A DNA stretch of 64,000 nucleotides, from the NCBI GenBank assembly GCA_950106755.1, contig OX467083.1, positions 30,003,029 through 30,067,028 of the forward strand, given 5' to 3'. The position numbers were made by a program, and so were the translations under genes. The notes under the pieces were generated by a model. The model did no database searches, was not told where the DNA came from, and saw nothing but the letters and a program-made list of their open reading frames with translations. Below are positions 34,666-46,822 of the stretch, in pieces; position 1 is the stretch's first letter; each line of letters opens with the position of its first letter. This stretch comes from Climacium dendroides (taxonomy: Eukaryota; Streptophyta; Bryopsida; Hypnales; Climaciaceae).

Positions 34666-37600
34666 TCATAGGGCAGAACTGATTGGATTAAACGATATTC
34701 TGCTACTTTGCCGAACCCACCAACCCACAGCCACAGCTACGGCCAAAGACGCCAGCGAAATCAATAATGCGACTGTCCCGAGTGCGCTCCCAGCCTTGTC
34801 AGTACTTGAAGACCTCGATCCTGCAGGAACGACCTCGAGTTGTAACCAATCACAACTTCCTGAATAGTGCTGATAAGGCTGCCACTGTGTTCCGCCAACA
34901 GGGTACCAAAAGGCAACCGCCATCCCATGTGTTGAACCGATCGTGAATTGAGCATCCTGGAACAGATGAGCTGGATCAGTTGCAAACACAGTGTTGCCGA
35001 ATATAGATTACAGATGAAGTCATCAGCAATAAAATAATCGTTAACATGCGAATCAGTGTTAACAAAAACTTTCGAACATAATCGAAGATATGTAGAAACC
35101 AGGATCTGAACCTGCTGAAGAACATCGTTTGTACGCAATGGCCTTGCAAATTCAAATGTGTATGTCCCAGCACCATCAATAGTCCCGAATGGGCTGTCGG
35201 AGGCGATTAGACCTGCGTAATAATTTCAATGTCAAATGGTGAGCTCAAACCAAGGTAATGGAGTACAAAAGATCTATCCTTTAAGATCTAAACGTATTCC
35301 GAGCAATCTTGATCATGTTCTACGCAGTCATATAAACGGTCTGATGTAAGATACTGAGAATACGCAGCAAGTACAACACGAGTACGTTGCTAGAATATTT
35401 AAATATGAGAGGATATTCCGTACTCCAATAACCTAAACTGAGCAGATACATCAAGTTCACAGGACACATTGTAATGTGGTAAATTATTAACTCTAACAAT
35501 CATTACATAAAAAGACTTACCATATTTTGTATCTGTAGTGCTGTGAGTCCAAGATCCACGCCAGTTATTCGCGCCGCCTGCGGTTAATTCTCCTGCAAAT
35601 GAAACCCAGATTGTAAAAACGTATTACCTACATACTAATCAAGACAGCCAAATTCATTGCATTTCAAGTCGTCTCGATAAATTCTCTCTTCCAATCGACC
35701 ATCTTGAACAGTCGCCAATCGGAACCAGAAAACTACGTAACAAAGAAGGAACACTAGTCTTCTGTCTGTATGACTAGCCTGCAAGACCATTATGCATGGC
35801 TTCAACAGCACTTTAAACTAAGGAACATGTCGACGAGCAGTAGCATTTGGTTCAAAGAGTAATAACCGCACCACTAGGCGTCATGCCATCGACAGACTTG
35901 CAGTGGGGATTCCAAGCATACCCATCATCCAAATTGCCAAAGCTGCAACATCACTCGCATCACCTAGAGTCAATACAAGATTAAAAGCACAACACCACCC
36001 TGACCCAATTTTAAACCTCAAGATCAAAATATGAACAGTTGAGCACAAAACGATAAGTTTGGGTGTGCACGCAAAGCGCACCGATCTTTTCCGGTGCCAT
36101 TCACGCTGTCAACAATGTTTGCACCGTACAAGCGACCAGGAATTGCCTGATTTATCTCGAAGTGCAGGAGGTCCACCTCATGTCCGCTGCAACTCGTGGC
36201 ATTGCAAAGTCCAGGGTCTTCCGGACACCCGCCCATCTGCAGTAAACAGGAGGGTTATCCCTATATGAAATTGATGGAAGCTATCCTTTGATCAGTCAAC
36301 ATCCGCAAAATGCATTTAATTCTTAAAACTGAGAATATTCCAGTATTCCAGTATATTCCAGTATTCACATCTTCCCATGACTCGTTCCAAAAGTTGGGAT
36401 TGTAAGCGTTCCTGACTGAACGTACATTATGGTAGGTGGCATCATCTCCGACTGGGAACATCAGGGCAATTGCAGCCATATTCTGCTCACTGCAATCAGA
36501 AGAAACCTAATAAGAGGTTATCTAATTGTCTACAAGCTTTGCAACCACAAAAATGATACATGCAGACATAAGACTGAAAATTGTAATCAGTCGGAGTGTT
36601 CCTTTTCAATTATCACTAATGTGATATATAATATATACATGCCAGTATTAAATGCAGGAGTCATAAGTACGTACTTGGCATTGAACACATAGGCTCCAGG
36701 GACTTGAACCAGGAAAAATATATCATGCCCATCGTGAGCCACCTGCATGAGCAACAAGCCAAGTCTTGAGTTACAACGCCCAAGGCTAGAGTTGTCTGAG
36801 ATTTTCGGGACATGAGCAGCAGTGTAGAGTACTCGCAAATAAATTTGGTATCAAAGACAACAAAGTCCTATTCGAAGAATGCAGGACCCTCGTGCATAAA
36901 ACCAAAACCAAAGGTCAGTATGATCAGCCCTTACGAGACCCTACTCATTTTGAGACCGTAACAGAGACCCTATCCACTCCGTAGGGTTTATGATTTGGCA
37001 TTTCAAAACCAGGATCAGGGTCTTCCCCTGAGGGGTCTTAACAGCATTGGGCCTTGAGGAAAAAACCTTATAGTATACTAGGTTTCCTCCTCCATGTCAT
37101 CTATAGTCGTTTATTGACCCCTAAAGGACCACGGTTCATGGTTTTAAGTTGGCAATTTGATAGATGTTACTGTAAAAAATAATTCAGATGGGGTCAAATT
37201 TTATATCCTCACAATCAGTGAAGATCAGTGCACATACTGATCTAAATAAAAATATATAAATTGAGCAAAAAGGAGTCCCCTTATGACCCACTCAAAAGTA
37301 CTAAAAATCATAAAGCCCACTCCGGGTCATACGGCCCCTTAGGGGTTAACAAAACCTTTCTCAAACTGTCTGATGCCCCTCAAAGTTTGAAACTTCTTCA
37401 GCAACGTGGTGATAAGTTAACTGGCACCACTAACAAAACATAATAACGTGAGAACCAGAATGGCTGGTCAGATTTCAGGTAGTCTGCCGTAAAATACACA
37501 TTAACAATTTGTCGAGAGCATGAATCCATAGAGTACATTCTAGAGCAAGTTTTTGTGTCACGCAGTACAAGCCCTAACTTGCCTCAACACGCCCTCCAAC

Positions 37601-38593
37601 TCATGTTCCGACGGCCAAGAGCTTTGCTTTAGAATGTATCCAAGAGGAACATCCTGACCATAAAAGGCGCACGACTAATCTACAGCAGGCTCCTTTACAA
37701 ATGAATTACGTCGCTCCACCCAGAACCTCAAAAGCAAATCCAAATCCAAAACCACACATTTCGAGGAAAACCCTAATTCCGCTCGCCTGTGCCTCTCCTT
37801 CGACAGAGCACTGACACAAATTGAGTCCTCAGAGAACCTCCACATTCCCACAGAAACAGCGTGACAATTTAAAAAGACCTCCTTGACTACTACAGTACAT
37901 AGTACTAGAAAAATGGCTTAAAGATCCACAATCACAAATTCCAATCTGAGCTGAAATTTTGACCCGATCCAGACCCTAAACTCCATAATTTAAATTCTCC
38001 TCCAATTCACCTCTAATTCAAGATCCACGATCCACGATCCACGAACAACAAATAACAAGCCATCCACTTTCCACATCCAAACCAAACACACCGACGATCG
38101 CCACTGAAGCTGAATTGAACATTCCAATCTGAGCTAAAATTACGACCCGATCCAGGCCCAAAACTCCATAACCTAAGTTCTCCTCCAATTCACCTCCAAT
38201 TCACGATCCATGACCAACAGAAAACAGAAAACGAAGTCCTCTTTCCACATCCACACCGAACACGCCGACGATCGCTACCGAAGCTAAAATTCAAAAAGAA
38301 AACAGAGAGCGTACCTTGATTTGTAAGGATCCACCGGGGTAGGCATTCTTGGGATCGTCCGTCAAGGCGGGATACAACTCCAGCGAGGTGGCGGAGACGG
38401 AGCTCCAGTCGTTGGCCAGGCCATCCACGGTGAGGCTGCCGGGCACGAAGGGCGCTTTGAGCGTGACGCCGACATTGCGCAGGCAAGTGGCGCCCGTGGA
38501 GCCCGTGTCGCCGTGGCTGTGCACAGGCGTGGAAGTGGAAACGAGCGTGAGGAACGCCGTGAGGAAGAGGCGTTGGAGATGGCGTAACGCCAT
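34666..38593 (-). CDS. Ethylbenzene-dehydrogenase-related haem-domain membrane protein
   Basis: Eight minus-strand exons: 38593-38315, 36742-36675, 36489-36426, 36236-36082, 35942-35872, 35592-35521, 35212-35112 and 34956-34666. They total 1101 nt, or 366 residues. An N-terminal signal (about 1-26) is followed by LTVDGLANDWSSVSA, VAHDGHDIFFLVQVPG, a Cys-rich GGCPEDPGLCNATSCSGHEVD stretch, and TYTFEFARPLRTND plus FTIGSTHGMAVAFWYPVGG near the C-terminus. This order (DG..W, haD...yflv, f.RpL, avAvW) is that of the EB_dh / cytochrome c-552-DMSO reductase haem-binding domain, the gamma subunit fold of ethylbenzene dehydrogenase. A single hydrophobic helix at about 328-351 then gives a type I membrane topology with the domain outside the cytosol. 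Haem ligands cannot be named with confidence. The partner and the electron path are unknown. Two short internal exons make the model intricate, but all phases close. Confidence 0.82.
37114..37349. mobile_element. Short TTAA element in intron 1 of the EB_dh gene
   Basis: A 236-bp unit from TTGACCCCTAAAGGACCACG to CGGCCCCTTAGGGGTTAA. The left TTAA is mutated to TTGA. Termini are related to family 1 (CCCCTAAAGGACC) but the interior is different, so it is a separate small family. Confidence 0.65.
37939..38299 (-). repeat. 183-bp tandem duplication in intron 1 of the EB_dh gene
   Basis: Two successive copies, starting TTCCAATCTGAGCTGAAA at 37939 and TTCCAATCTGAGCTAAAA at 38122, run up to 15 bp from the exon 1 donor site. 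They differ by scattered substitutions and small indels, including a triplicated GATCCAC motif in the first copy. Confidence 0.8.
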
Positions 38594-38769
38594 AGCTGAG
38601 TTAGGGTCGGAGGTTTGCTGCAACACGGGGAGCTCGGGGGATTGCCCCGGAGCACATTTGAGCTGAAGACGACGGCAGAATTATTATTGTTGCCAGTGAG
38701 GTACGCGAAGAATCACTCATGCCTTCAAGTTCCTTGAAGGAGGAAGAATCAACTCCAACCACATATACA

Positions 38770-38865
38770 CACATACTGTATATATATTTTAAATTTAAAA
38801 AATTTTAAATTTTAAATTTTAACTTTATTTGTTTGTTTGTTTGTTTGTTTGTTATTTATTTTTGG
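38770..38865. repeat. AT-rich simple sequence and (GTTT)n
   Basis: AAATTTAAAA-type sequence is followed by six to seven GTTT units around 38827-38853. It lies about 180 bp upstream of the EB_dh start codon. Confidence 0.8.
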
Positions 38866-38897
38866 CAAAACCAACATTTTGGCAGGAGCGAGAAGTA

Positions 38898-39370
38898 AGG
38901 TAAACCAGCCCATTGTGGTCAGAATGTGACATCGTGTTGTTGTTGCTGAAATTTTTCAATTTGTTTTCCACATTAGTACAAGTGTGAGAAACAAGTGTGA
39001 GAAACAGTGAGTGCAATTGAAATTAAATTTTTTTGACAAAGTATGAATTCGTTAGGAATTTCTGAAGTGTTCAGCCCAAAAGAGTCTATAGACTATTTTA
39101 AAACCAACAGAATCTGAATCTGTAATGCTCATCTCACTACTTAATGCAGTCAAAATATTTTCTATTATGGAAGGCCAAAAAAGTCAATTTTTACAATGAA
39201 CTTCACACTAAAAAATTAGAAGTTCCTAATGAAGTTAGTGTTCACTCCATTGCTGTCATGTAAGACATGCATTGTGTGGCCCACATCTCACATACTAAAA
39301 AAAACACCACAATGGGTCATTTCCTAGGCAACCGCAATGGATCATTTGACAGCAATGGGTTGTTTTACCT
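38898..39370. mobile_element. TA-flanked inverted-repeat element, copy M
   Basis: A 473-bp unit flanked by TA on each side. The left end AGGTAAACCAGCCCATTG and the right end CAATGGGTTGTTTTACCT are inverted repeats. The interior matches the element at 45582. A TA target is typical of Tc1/mariner-type MITEs; no transposase is present. Confidence 0.7.
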
Positions 39371-39601
39371 TAATGGATTGAAAAAGCCTTGCATTTTCTC
39401 CCAAAGGTGACACCCTGACCAATGACAAAGGGTTTTGTTTCTCCCATCAAACTAGATGATTCTGCTTGGGCTATGGATATCTATAGGAATCAAACCTTAG
39501 ACCTTCTGGCAATGTGTATTTTAGGCAATTTAATGTCTAATTGCCTCAAAAAAAAAAAGGGATAGCTTTAAGCCTATAGAAAAAAAAGAGGATAAATGTA
39601 T

Positions 39602-39782
39602 TTAACCCATAAACAATGCGGTAGATGTTTTTTGTCCAATGAATGACAAAGAATTCTCCTATGTAGGATAGAAATGCAACTATTCATCCTTAGAATTAGG
39701 GGTGGAAAGGGAAGATCTTCCAATGACACGATTCCAAAAGGGATGTTTTCCATGGTCATCAATCAGACGTATTAAGGATTAA
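39602..39782 (+). mobile_element. Short TTAA element, family 2, copy 1
   Basis: A 181-bp unit from TTAACCCATAAACAATGCGG to GTATTAAGGATTAA. The core AATTCTCCTATGTAGGATAG and AATTAGGGGTGGAAAGG recurs in the copies at 41053 and 41497. Confidence 0.65.
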
Positions 39783-41052
39783 AGTGCTAGACTATAATCA
39801 TGGCCCTACACCACCATTGCTACAATGTTATCAAAACTTAATTAGTCCATTAAGCAAAACCAACATATACAAAATTGCATACAAAAATTACATATTTGAA
39901 ATCTCATATTCAAAATTGACCTCCTTTAATGCAAGTCTCCACAATGAAGGAGCCAAGAAACTTAAAACCTAGTTCTTGAAAGAAAGGCCACATAACCATT
40001 GGTCCAAAATTATTTTTTTTAAAACTACCTCATGGGTCCAATGAGTTCAATAAGCACAACCATTTTTAGCTACCCAGGATAATCTAAAGATGTTTTGGTC
40101 CAACTTTAACCATATTTTTATGGTTGGTGGACTAAAAGAGTTTGTTCATCTAGAAGTCCCATACACTCACTTGAATTCAAGGGTATTTATATTCTAACTC
40201 GTCTCAAAAGAGTCCCATTGTCATTGTTGTATGGCACTCAATCATGACTTTAGAGTAATTATGAACTTCATTACCTCACTAGATGCAACTTTTAATGTAA
40301 ACTTCACTTATTTTACAATACTAGTGAAATGTTAGTAACTTTAGAAGAGTTGCAATTCAAGGAAGCATTGTGAGCCCTTTTTATTAATAAAAAAATCTAA
40401 AAATTAGAAATAGTCAAAAATGATTCACCAAATGGTAACTTTTTTGAAGTTGTTATTTATTAAAAGATATCAAAATTTCAAAACATATGAAGTTCATATA
40501 AATGTCACATCTAATGTAGTATTGGAATGAAAGTCGTACTACAATGACAAAACATCTTTTTTTTAATATTCTAACATCTCAAAAAAGCCCTTTGTAACTA
40601 TCACAAGACATTCATGTAACTTTCAAAATATGAACTTCAATATTGTACTAGATACAACTTTCATATGAATTTGATATGATCTAAAATTTCAAAGATTGTT
40701 TTACATGGTTATAGTTTGAAAAATGTTGTAATTTTAAGGAAACATTTTGAACCCTTTATTTTAAATTTTTTAAATTAAAAAATGATTGAAATTCCAAATC
40801 ACATGCAATTCAAATGAGAGTGGCATTGAATGTAGTAATGCAGTGAAAGTCATATGAATGGCATGATATAACAATGGCAAAGCAACTTTTTTTCAAATGA
40901 AGGTAACTTCGTGTGAAGTATAAAGTAGGAGGTGCAAAAAGTGCCCAAACTTTACGTCTTGCACGAACGAAAATACAAAAAGAATTCCAAAGCCAGCCTT
41001 CTTACAAAAATAATGAAAGAATGGAGAGCCTAGTAATACCCCACAACACAAA
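39783..41052. other. AT-rich DNA with a degenerate repeat of about 310-330 bp, no gene seen
   Basis: Segments near 40500-40560 and 40815-40890 resemble each other (AATGTAGTATTGGAATGAAAGTC against AATGTAGTAATGCAGTGAAAGTC, then a related ACAATG-rich end). No coding frame is supported. Confidence 0.4.
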
Positions 41053-41325
41053 TTAACCCATAAACGCCACGGTGGACGTTTTTTGTTCAATAATTGACAA
41101 GGAATTCTCCTGTGTAGGATAAAAATGCAACTATCCATCTTCAGAATTCTCCTATGTAAGATAGAAATGCAACTATTCATCCTTGGAATTAGGGGTGGAA
41201 AGGGGAGATCTTCTACAATAGTTTGACTCCCAATGAATATTTTTGATTTTTTTTAAACAAGATGATGTCACACGGTTCCAAAAGGGCTGATTTCTACGGT
41301 CACCAACCTAATGTTTAAGGGTTAA
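41053..41325 (+). mobile_element. Short TTAA element, family 2, copy 2
   Basis: A 273-bp unit from TTAACCCATAAACGCCACGG to ATGTTTAAGGGTTAA. It carries an internal partial duplication of the GAATTCTCCT(G/A)TGTA core, absent from copy 3. Confidence 0.7.
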
Positions 41326-41496
41326 GCAATACAAGAAGCAAAAAACATTAACAAAGGTCTCTGTAGAACAACAATTTTCTCAGATCGCATCATCGTGAAT
41401 AGAATTTCTTCCACAGTACAAAACAAAACAAAACAAATTGGAGCTGCTTTTACTCCCAAGTTCCAACATTATTTTCAACTCTACAGCACTATGAGT

Positions 41497-41705
41497 TTAA
41501 CCCTTGAAGGTCAACGCGAACATCTAGTGTCCGATGAATGACACAGAATTCTCCTGAGTAGGACAGAAATGCAACTATTCATCCTCGAAATTAGGGGTGG
41601 AAAGGAGAAATCTTCTACAATAGTTTGACTCCCAATGAATATCTTTGTTCTTTTTTAAATGAGATGATGTCACACAGTTCCAAAAGGGCTGATTTCTCCT
41701 TGGTA
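41497..41705 (+). mobile_element. Short TTAA element, family 2, copy 3 (right end lost)
   Basis: Starts TTAACCCTTGAAGGTCAACG and follows copy 2 closely to about AAAAGGGCTGATTTCTCC. It then departs without the right terminus, so it is truncated. Confidence 0.6.
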
Positions 41706-42457
41706 GATTGGTAGGCAGAGGTGATTGATACACAAAATTATGCTGGCACGAATTACATGTTTGTAAGGCCAAATCTATAATGGAACATATGCTGGACGAA
41801 TTATTTATAGGTTTGATCCTGGGTTGGAAATAAGTCACTTGAACGAACTCCAACGATTCTGAAGGTTTGACCGAGAACGTACTGAAAACTCAAATCTGGA
41901 ACTCGTCTAATGGTGGAAAATACTAACAAATCGTGGGAATCTCATTGCTCACTCGCTCGAATTCGAAGCTGTCATGCCGATGATTTCGTAAAGATTTGGA
42001 GGCAGTCACAGGAAAAGCCGCATTTACCTTATCAATTGCGGATTGTGCAGGGACCCGCTTGCATTTGTTATCAAATTCGTTTACGGAAGAAGAATTTCAC
42101 CAACACAGATAAGCGTAAAAATAATCGATTACACACTGAAATACCTTGCTGAATGCTTGCTACTAACCCAGAATTTCGTCTAAACTCTCTCACCAAGGGA
42201 AGCTCTCATGAGCAACAACATGCACATTCAACATGGAGCCTCAAAATAATATATATACCATCAAGCTGGCAATAATGCCAACCCTGCTAAGATATTTCAC
42301 AATGATACCAAGTGGAATCTAAATCTGTATGACATAATTTGGGAAGATGGCAATCTTCACACTCAAAAATGCAGATACCTACACGATTCACAGATAAATT
42401 GTCCTCAAGGGTGTTATGGTAAAGGCCTGAATCCATACAAGCATAGTTCAACTTCAG
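41706..42457. other. 3' flank of the PIN-like gene, no gene seen
   Basis: An open frame of 80 codons at 41910-42152 has no recognisable motif and no splice support. The interval probably includes the 3' untranslated region of the minus-strand gene that ends at 42458. Confidence 0.4.
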
Positions 42458-45082
42458 TCAAAAAAATGATGCCTGGTCAGAGTCTGAAACTGAGCATGGT
42501 TCTAGAATTAGGAGCAGTTTGTGGCCATTCAGATCATACATGTATATACCGGTACCCGTGGCGACATATTCAAATGTGACATTCATCTGAACAGACGTGC
42601 CCTGGAAAATGCCAAAGTAATGAAACTCCACCACTTTAACGAAATTGAAGTTTGACAAATTAAAGAGCGACTCTTACTCTTACTCTTACATTAAGATATT
42701 GCCACAACATTGACGCATTTGAAAAAAGGACTCTCATCTAAGAAAGGATCAGTTTGAGATACCTTTTATCAATTGGAGGAGTGAAGGCGGGTTCCCCGAG
42801 GCGCTAGGTAATATATGTCTATCACTACCCAAGAGGAGATTGTTTTGGAGGAGATTGTTTTGGCTTACAAAAATGACTTGTGACTGCAGTTTAGGATCTT
42901 AGCACAGCGCTACGGCATTCAAACGCTTCCTGGTCTTCAAGTACTGATGTCCAAAAGATACTACACCATCATGTCACCCGAGGTCATGCCTTTGACTTTC
43001 GTTTAAGGGCAATTTACATGTGCACGATTTGAAACTAGTCTTTGGCAAGATTCAGAACCTCTCACCGTCCGACAACTGCACCAAAACAAAATGTGGAAAG
43101 TCCAAGACCCCTGAATACAGATCTAGCAGCTTATCAAAATGCTATCCATTACGAAGCAGTACATAAGTGCTCCAACCTCTTAGAGTTGTGTGCCTACTCT
43201 TGAGTGTGAACCACATTTACCGAAACCCAACAGTTGCATGAAATACACAGATAGTTTATTGATGAACATTCTGCTTTCCTCGCTCCTTGAGGACCTGACA
43301 AACATAAGAGTGCACTAAGACTTCAAATGTTTTATCTATGTGAGTGTATGTCACAGCTACTCGTTCTAAGCATGAGTAAAGAAATGCCGGAAGGAAATAA
43401 AGTTTATTAGAAGGAAATAAACAAGCACTATACTTGAACAATATTGTGCATTTGTGATCACAAGTCACAGAAATATTGGCGTACCTCCTCTCGAGGACGC
43501 CCAGTACCGAAAATCGAGACCCTGTTAAGACACAACCCTCAGATGAGCTTCCACGCACCAAATTTCATTCAAATCCAAGTAACAGCATGAAGATCGAAGC
43601 CTTCCTACAAGTCACCTATTTAATTGAAAGGATCTCCGGAGTACATAAATCACATCAAAACTTGCTGCGAATCTCAAGCCACCATTCACCTAAGTACGAT
43701 GCAGTTTGGATGAAATTAGGGCGTTCGAAACCAAAGTAAAAAAGCATTGAATCTAAGACAGGGCTAACCTAGACTTCGACGGAGAACTCTTGTTCTCGTT
43801 CTTTGCAATCTCCGGCTCCAAATTCGGCAGTGAGCTCTGAAGTTGCTGTGCTGGTTCGTTTTGGGTAGTTACCGCAAACTTTCTGCGAGCCTGTAAATCA
43901 AAATACGCATAAGATCAAATGTTTCTTGATCAAGCGTTTGTGAAGAAAGGATTATGAAGGATTACGAAGTCCAGAGAAGCTTACGTCCGGGAATGTATTA
44001 CAACCGTCTTCCTGCTCAGCGGAAGCTTCGGCCCCAAGTCTGGTTCTCTTAATGATATCAGTGTCATTAGAAAACATCTCCATGCATTTGTGCATAGTCC
44101 AATTACCGTGGGATGACACGGCGACGATCTCTGCTGCTACGGAGCAGATGTTGAAGTGTCGTTCGGCTTCTCGCCATGGCTCCAACTGCGCGACGGGCGT
44201 GTCATGCTTTTCTAACCATTCCACCACAGATAGCGGATCTTTTAGAACAGAGATTAAACCAGGATCTGCAACGACTTCGGTCTCCGTCCACACTACCACT
44301 TTCTTGTCATTGCACCACTCTGGAATCTTTTCCAGCGCCACTTGCTCGCCAAGACTGGCGTACACCGCGGCACGCAGCGGGCGAGCAATCACATGGAGAT
44401 TTCCCATTCTTCTGTCACTTGAGCTACTGGAGCCAAAATCTACCCTGCCATCACTCCGAAGAGAAGGCCGGTACTTAGTAACAATACCCAGTGACCATGT
44501 CTCGTGAGACACGGCCAAATGAGGCTGTACTACTAACGACCTTTTCGACCTTTTCATCGGAATATAAACATCGTTTCTCGTCACCGGGCTCTCCAGAAGC
44601 AGTTTTCCTTTCTTCACGGTGAAGCTTCTACTCACAAGCAAAGGTTTGTCGTAGCCGAAAAACATACGATTGCGGCTTACAATGACGGCGTGTTCGACAG
44701 AATCCGCTAAAGCTGCGAGAACATCGACCGCATCGGCATCAATTGGCCGCACAACGCGAACGCCATGCGACTGAAACGACTCAGCAAGAAGCCTATCCGC
44801 TCCAAAGCAAACACCCCGCTTCTCAACCGTAATCTCATGTTCACGCCGCCATTGATACTTCGCAATGGCGTCGGCATCATGTGCACTTCCAGCAATGACA
44901 ACCACAAGCTCAAAGTCGGCATTTCGTGCCGCTGTCACAAATGTCTTCACTGTGCGATCAGAGTATCGCAACGCTTCCCAAGGATCCTCACAATATTGCA
45001 AATCCGCATTGTTGTTCCAAAATATGCTGCTCATAAAATTGAGAGCATCGAAGCATAGCAAGGATTTCTTCTCAATTTCCAT
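42458..45082 (-). CDS. PIN/FEN-like fold protein of unknown function
   Basis: Four minus-strand exons: 45082-43985, 43890-43769, 43521-43485 and 42601-42458, total 1401 nt and 466 residues. Exon 1 holds most of the protein. Its order resembles PIN/5'-nuclease folds: a hydrophobic strand ending in Asp12 (LLCFDALNF), a helix-strand AARNADFELVVVIAG, an acidic helix DADAVDVLAALADS, and a strand AVIVSRNRMFFGYD. In active nucleases the last motif usually carries an acidic residue (SxDxDF); here it is SRNRMF, so at least one metal ligand is replaced. The assignment is by pattern only and no specific family is claimed. The 37-nt exon 3 and the last exon are less certain: if splicing at 43769 is skipped, the frame ends at 43753 instead. 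The upstream GTG at 45091 is not used; ATG at 45082 precedes the first strand. Confidence 0.7.
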
Positions 45083-45579
45083 TGAATACACTCCACGGGT
45101 GCACTGAAATCGTTACTACAGACAACCCACTGAATTTACACTCTTGTAGAAAACAAGTAGAGAACCCAAACCCAATTCTTTTATCTGAGATTCCAAGAAG
45201 TCTGCTGGAGCTTGGAAAAAAATTTCTTCTACATTCTATGAACACCCAACTCTCTCAGCGACTGCACTCGACCTCAAAAATCCCCAACCCCTCCATGAAA
45301 CTCAAAAAAAAATTAGCCACTCGAAGTCATAACCTCAAGAATCCATTACGAAGTAGAGCTATGTCTTAATTGTAGAGCACGACTTGTCCAATTCTATAAT
45401 TATGACACAACTCCATCGCCGCCTTCTTACTCGCTTCCGAGTCAAGCTCCAAGTAACAGGACCAGAGTTTGGCGGCTCACTCATTTCAGAAGCCCAAAAA
45501 TCATGACTACTTGAAGGACTAGAGTAATGACCACTCCTAAAAAAATTATTCATTAGAATGACAGAATTCATAGTCCAAG
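45083..45579. promoter_or_regulatory. Upstream region of the PIN-like gene
   Basis: About 500 bp between the start codon and the next transposon should hold the promoter and leader. Frames on both strands are short and unsupported. I see no clear TATA box. Confidence 0.35.
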
Positions 45580-45581
45580 TA

Positions 45582-46322
45582 AGGTAAAACAGCCCATTGT
45601 GGTCAGAATTAGGAATTTGACCCCTTGTTGCTGAAATTTTTCAATTTTTTTCCCACATTAATACAAGTAAGAGAAATGGTGAGAGCAATCGAAATTTTTT
45701 TTTTAGACAAAGTATGAATTTGCTGTGAATTTCTGAAGTGTTCAATGCATCGTGGCCCAAAAGAGTCTGTAGACTACCTTAGAATCAACAAAATCTAAAT
45801 CCATCATGCTCATTTTGTTCACCTAAAGTAGTTATTGTATTTTCTAACACAGAGGGCCTAAAAAGCCCATTGTGGTCAGAATTAGGAGTTTGACCCCTTG
45901 TTGCTGAAATTTTTCAATTTTTTTCCCACATTAATACAAGTAAGAGAAATGGTGAGAGCAATCGAAATTATGTTTTTTAGACAAAGTATGAATTTGCTGT
46001 GAATTTCTGAAGTGTTCAATGCATCATGGCCCAAAAGAGTCTCTAGACTACTTTAGAATCAACAAAATCTAAATCCATCATGCTCATTTTGTTCACCTAA
46101 AGTAGTCGTTGTATTTTCTAACACGGAGGGCCTAAAAAGTCAATTTTTACAATGAATTCACATTAAAAAATTGGAAGTTCCTAATGAAGTCACTAATCAC
46201 TCCATTATTGGCATATAAGACATGCATTGTGGTCAAAATTTCACATACTGAAAAAACCCTTGATGGGGTCATTCCCTAAGTGTCTACTATGGGTCATTTA
46301 ACAACAATGGACTATTTTACCT
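45582..46322. mobile_element. TA-flanked inverted-repeat element, copy N, with internal duplication
   Basis: A 741-bp unit flanked by TA, with ends AGGTAAAACAGCCCATTG and CAATGGACTATTTTACCT. It matches the 473-bp element at 38898 but contains a tandem duplication of 273 bp: the unit starting CCCATTGTGGTCAGAATTAG occurs at 45593 and again at 45866. The two units are almost identical, so the duplication is recent compared with the divergence from copy M. Confidence 0.75.
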
Positions 46323-46334
46323 TATGATCAATCA

Positions 46335-46560
46335 ACTAGTATAGTAAAGGTACCTATAATTGATCAAATAAACAATTTTGGACATGGTCTGGAGTGTTGT
46401 AAGGGAAAGCTAATATTTTCAAAGGTGCATTGATAGAAATGACTGGGATTGCAAAAAATTTAGTAATTTTCTCAATTGAATTGAAATTACTATGAATTTT
46501 AGAAGGCAAAAAGTGTTGTCAATTCATAGACAATCACTAGACTAATCTAATTCCAATCTT
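46335..46560 (+). repeat. Dispersed repeat shared with 7275-7545
   Basis: Second copy of the repeat described at 7275, starting AAAGGTACCTATAATTGATC. It follows directly after the TA-flanked element. Confidence 0.5.
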
Positions 46561-46771
46561 AGCCAAACTACTTTCCTGCTTACTACTTCCTGCTTTCTTT
46601 CTCACCACTCTGGGACATATCTCATGACCTTATTAGTTAAAATGCATTTCAAGACTTGGTTGAAAATTGAACCTAACCTTAGTGGGAAATAAAGCACCCT
46701 ACGGATTGCACATGGGTACTTGATTGGAAATGGGCATTCTACTATAATGATTTTTGAGGCTTGTAAGTTTG

Positions 46772-46822
46772 AACATGTTGAACCCTTTTAAAGGCATATG
46801 TTCTAAAAGGGTTCAACATGTT
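46772..46822. repeat. 19-bp inverted repeat with 13-bp loop
   Basis: AACATGTTGAACCCTTTTA and its exact reverse complement are separated by 13 bp. A third partial copy (GAACATGTTGAA) follows at about 46848. Confidence 0.8.
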
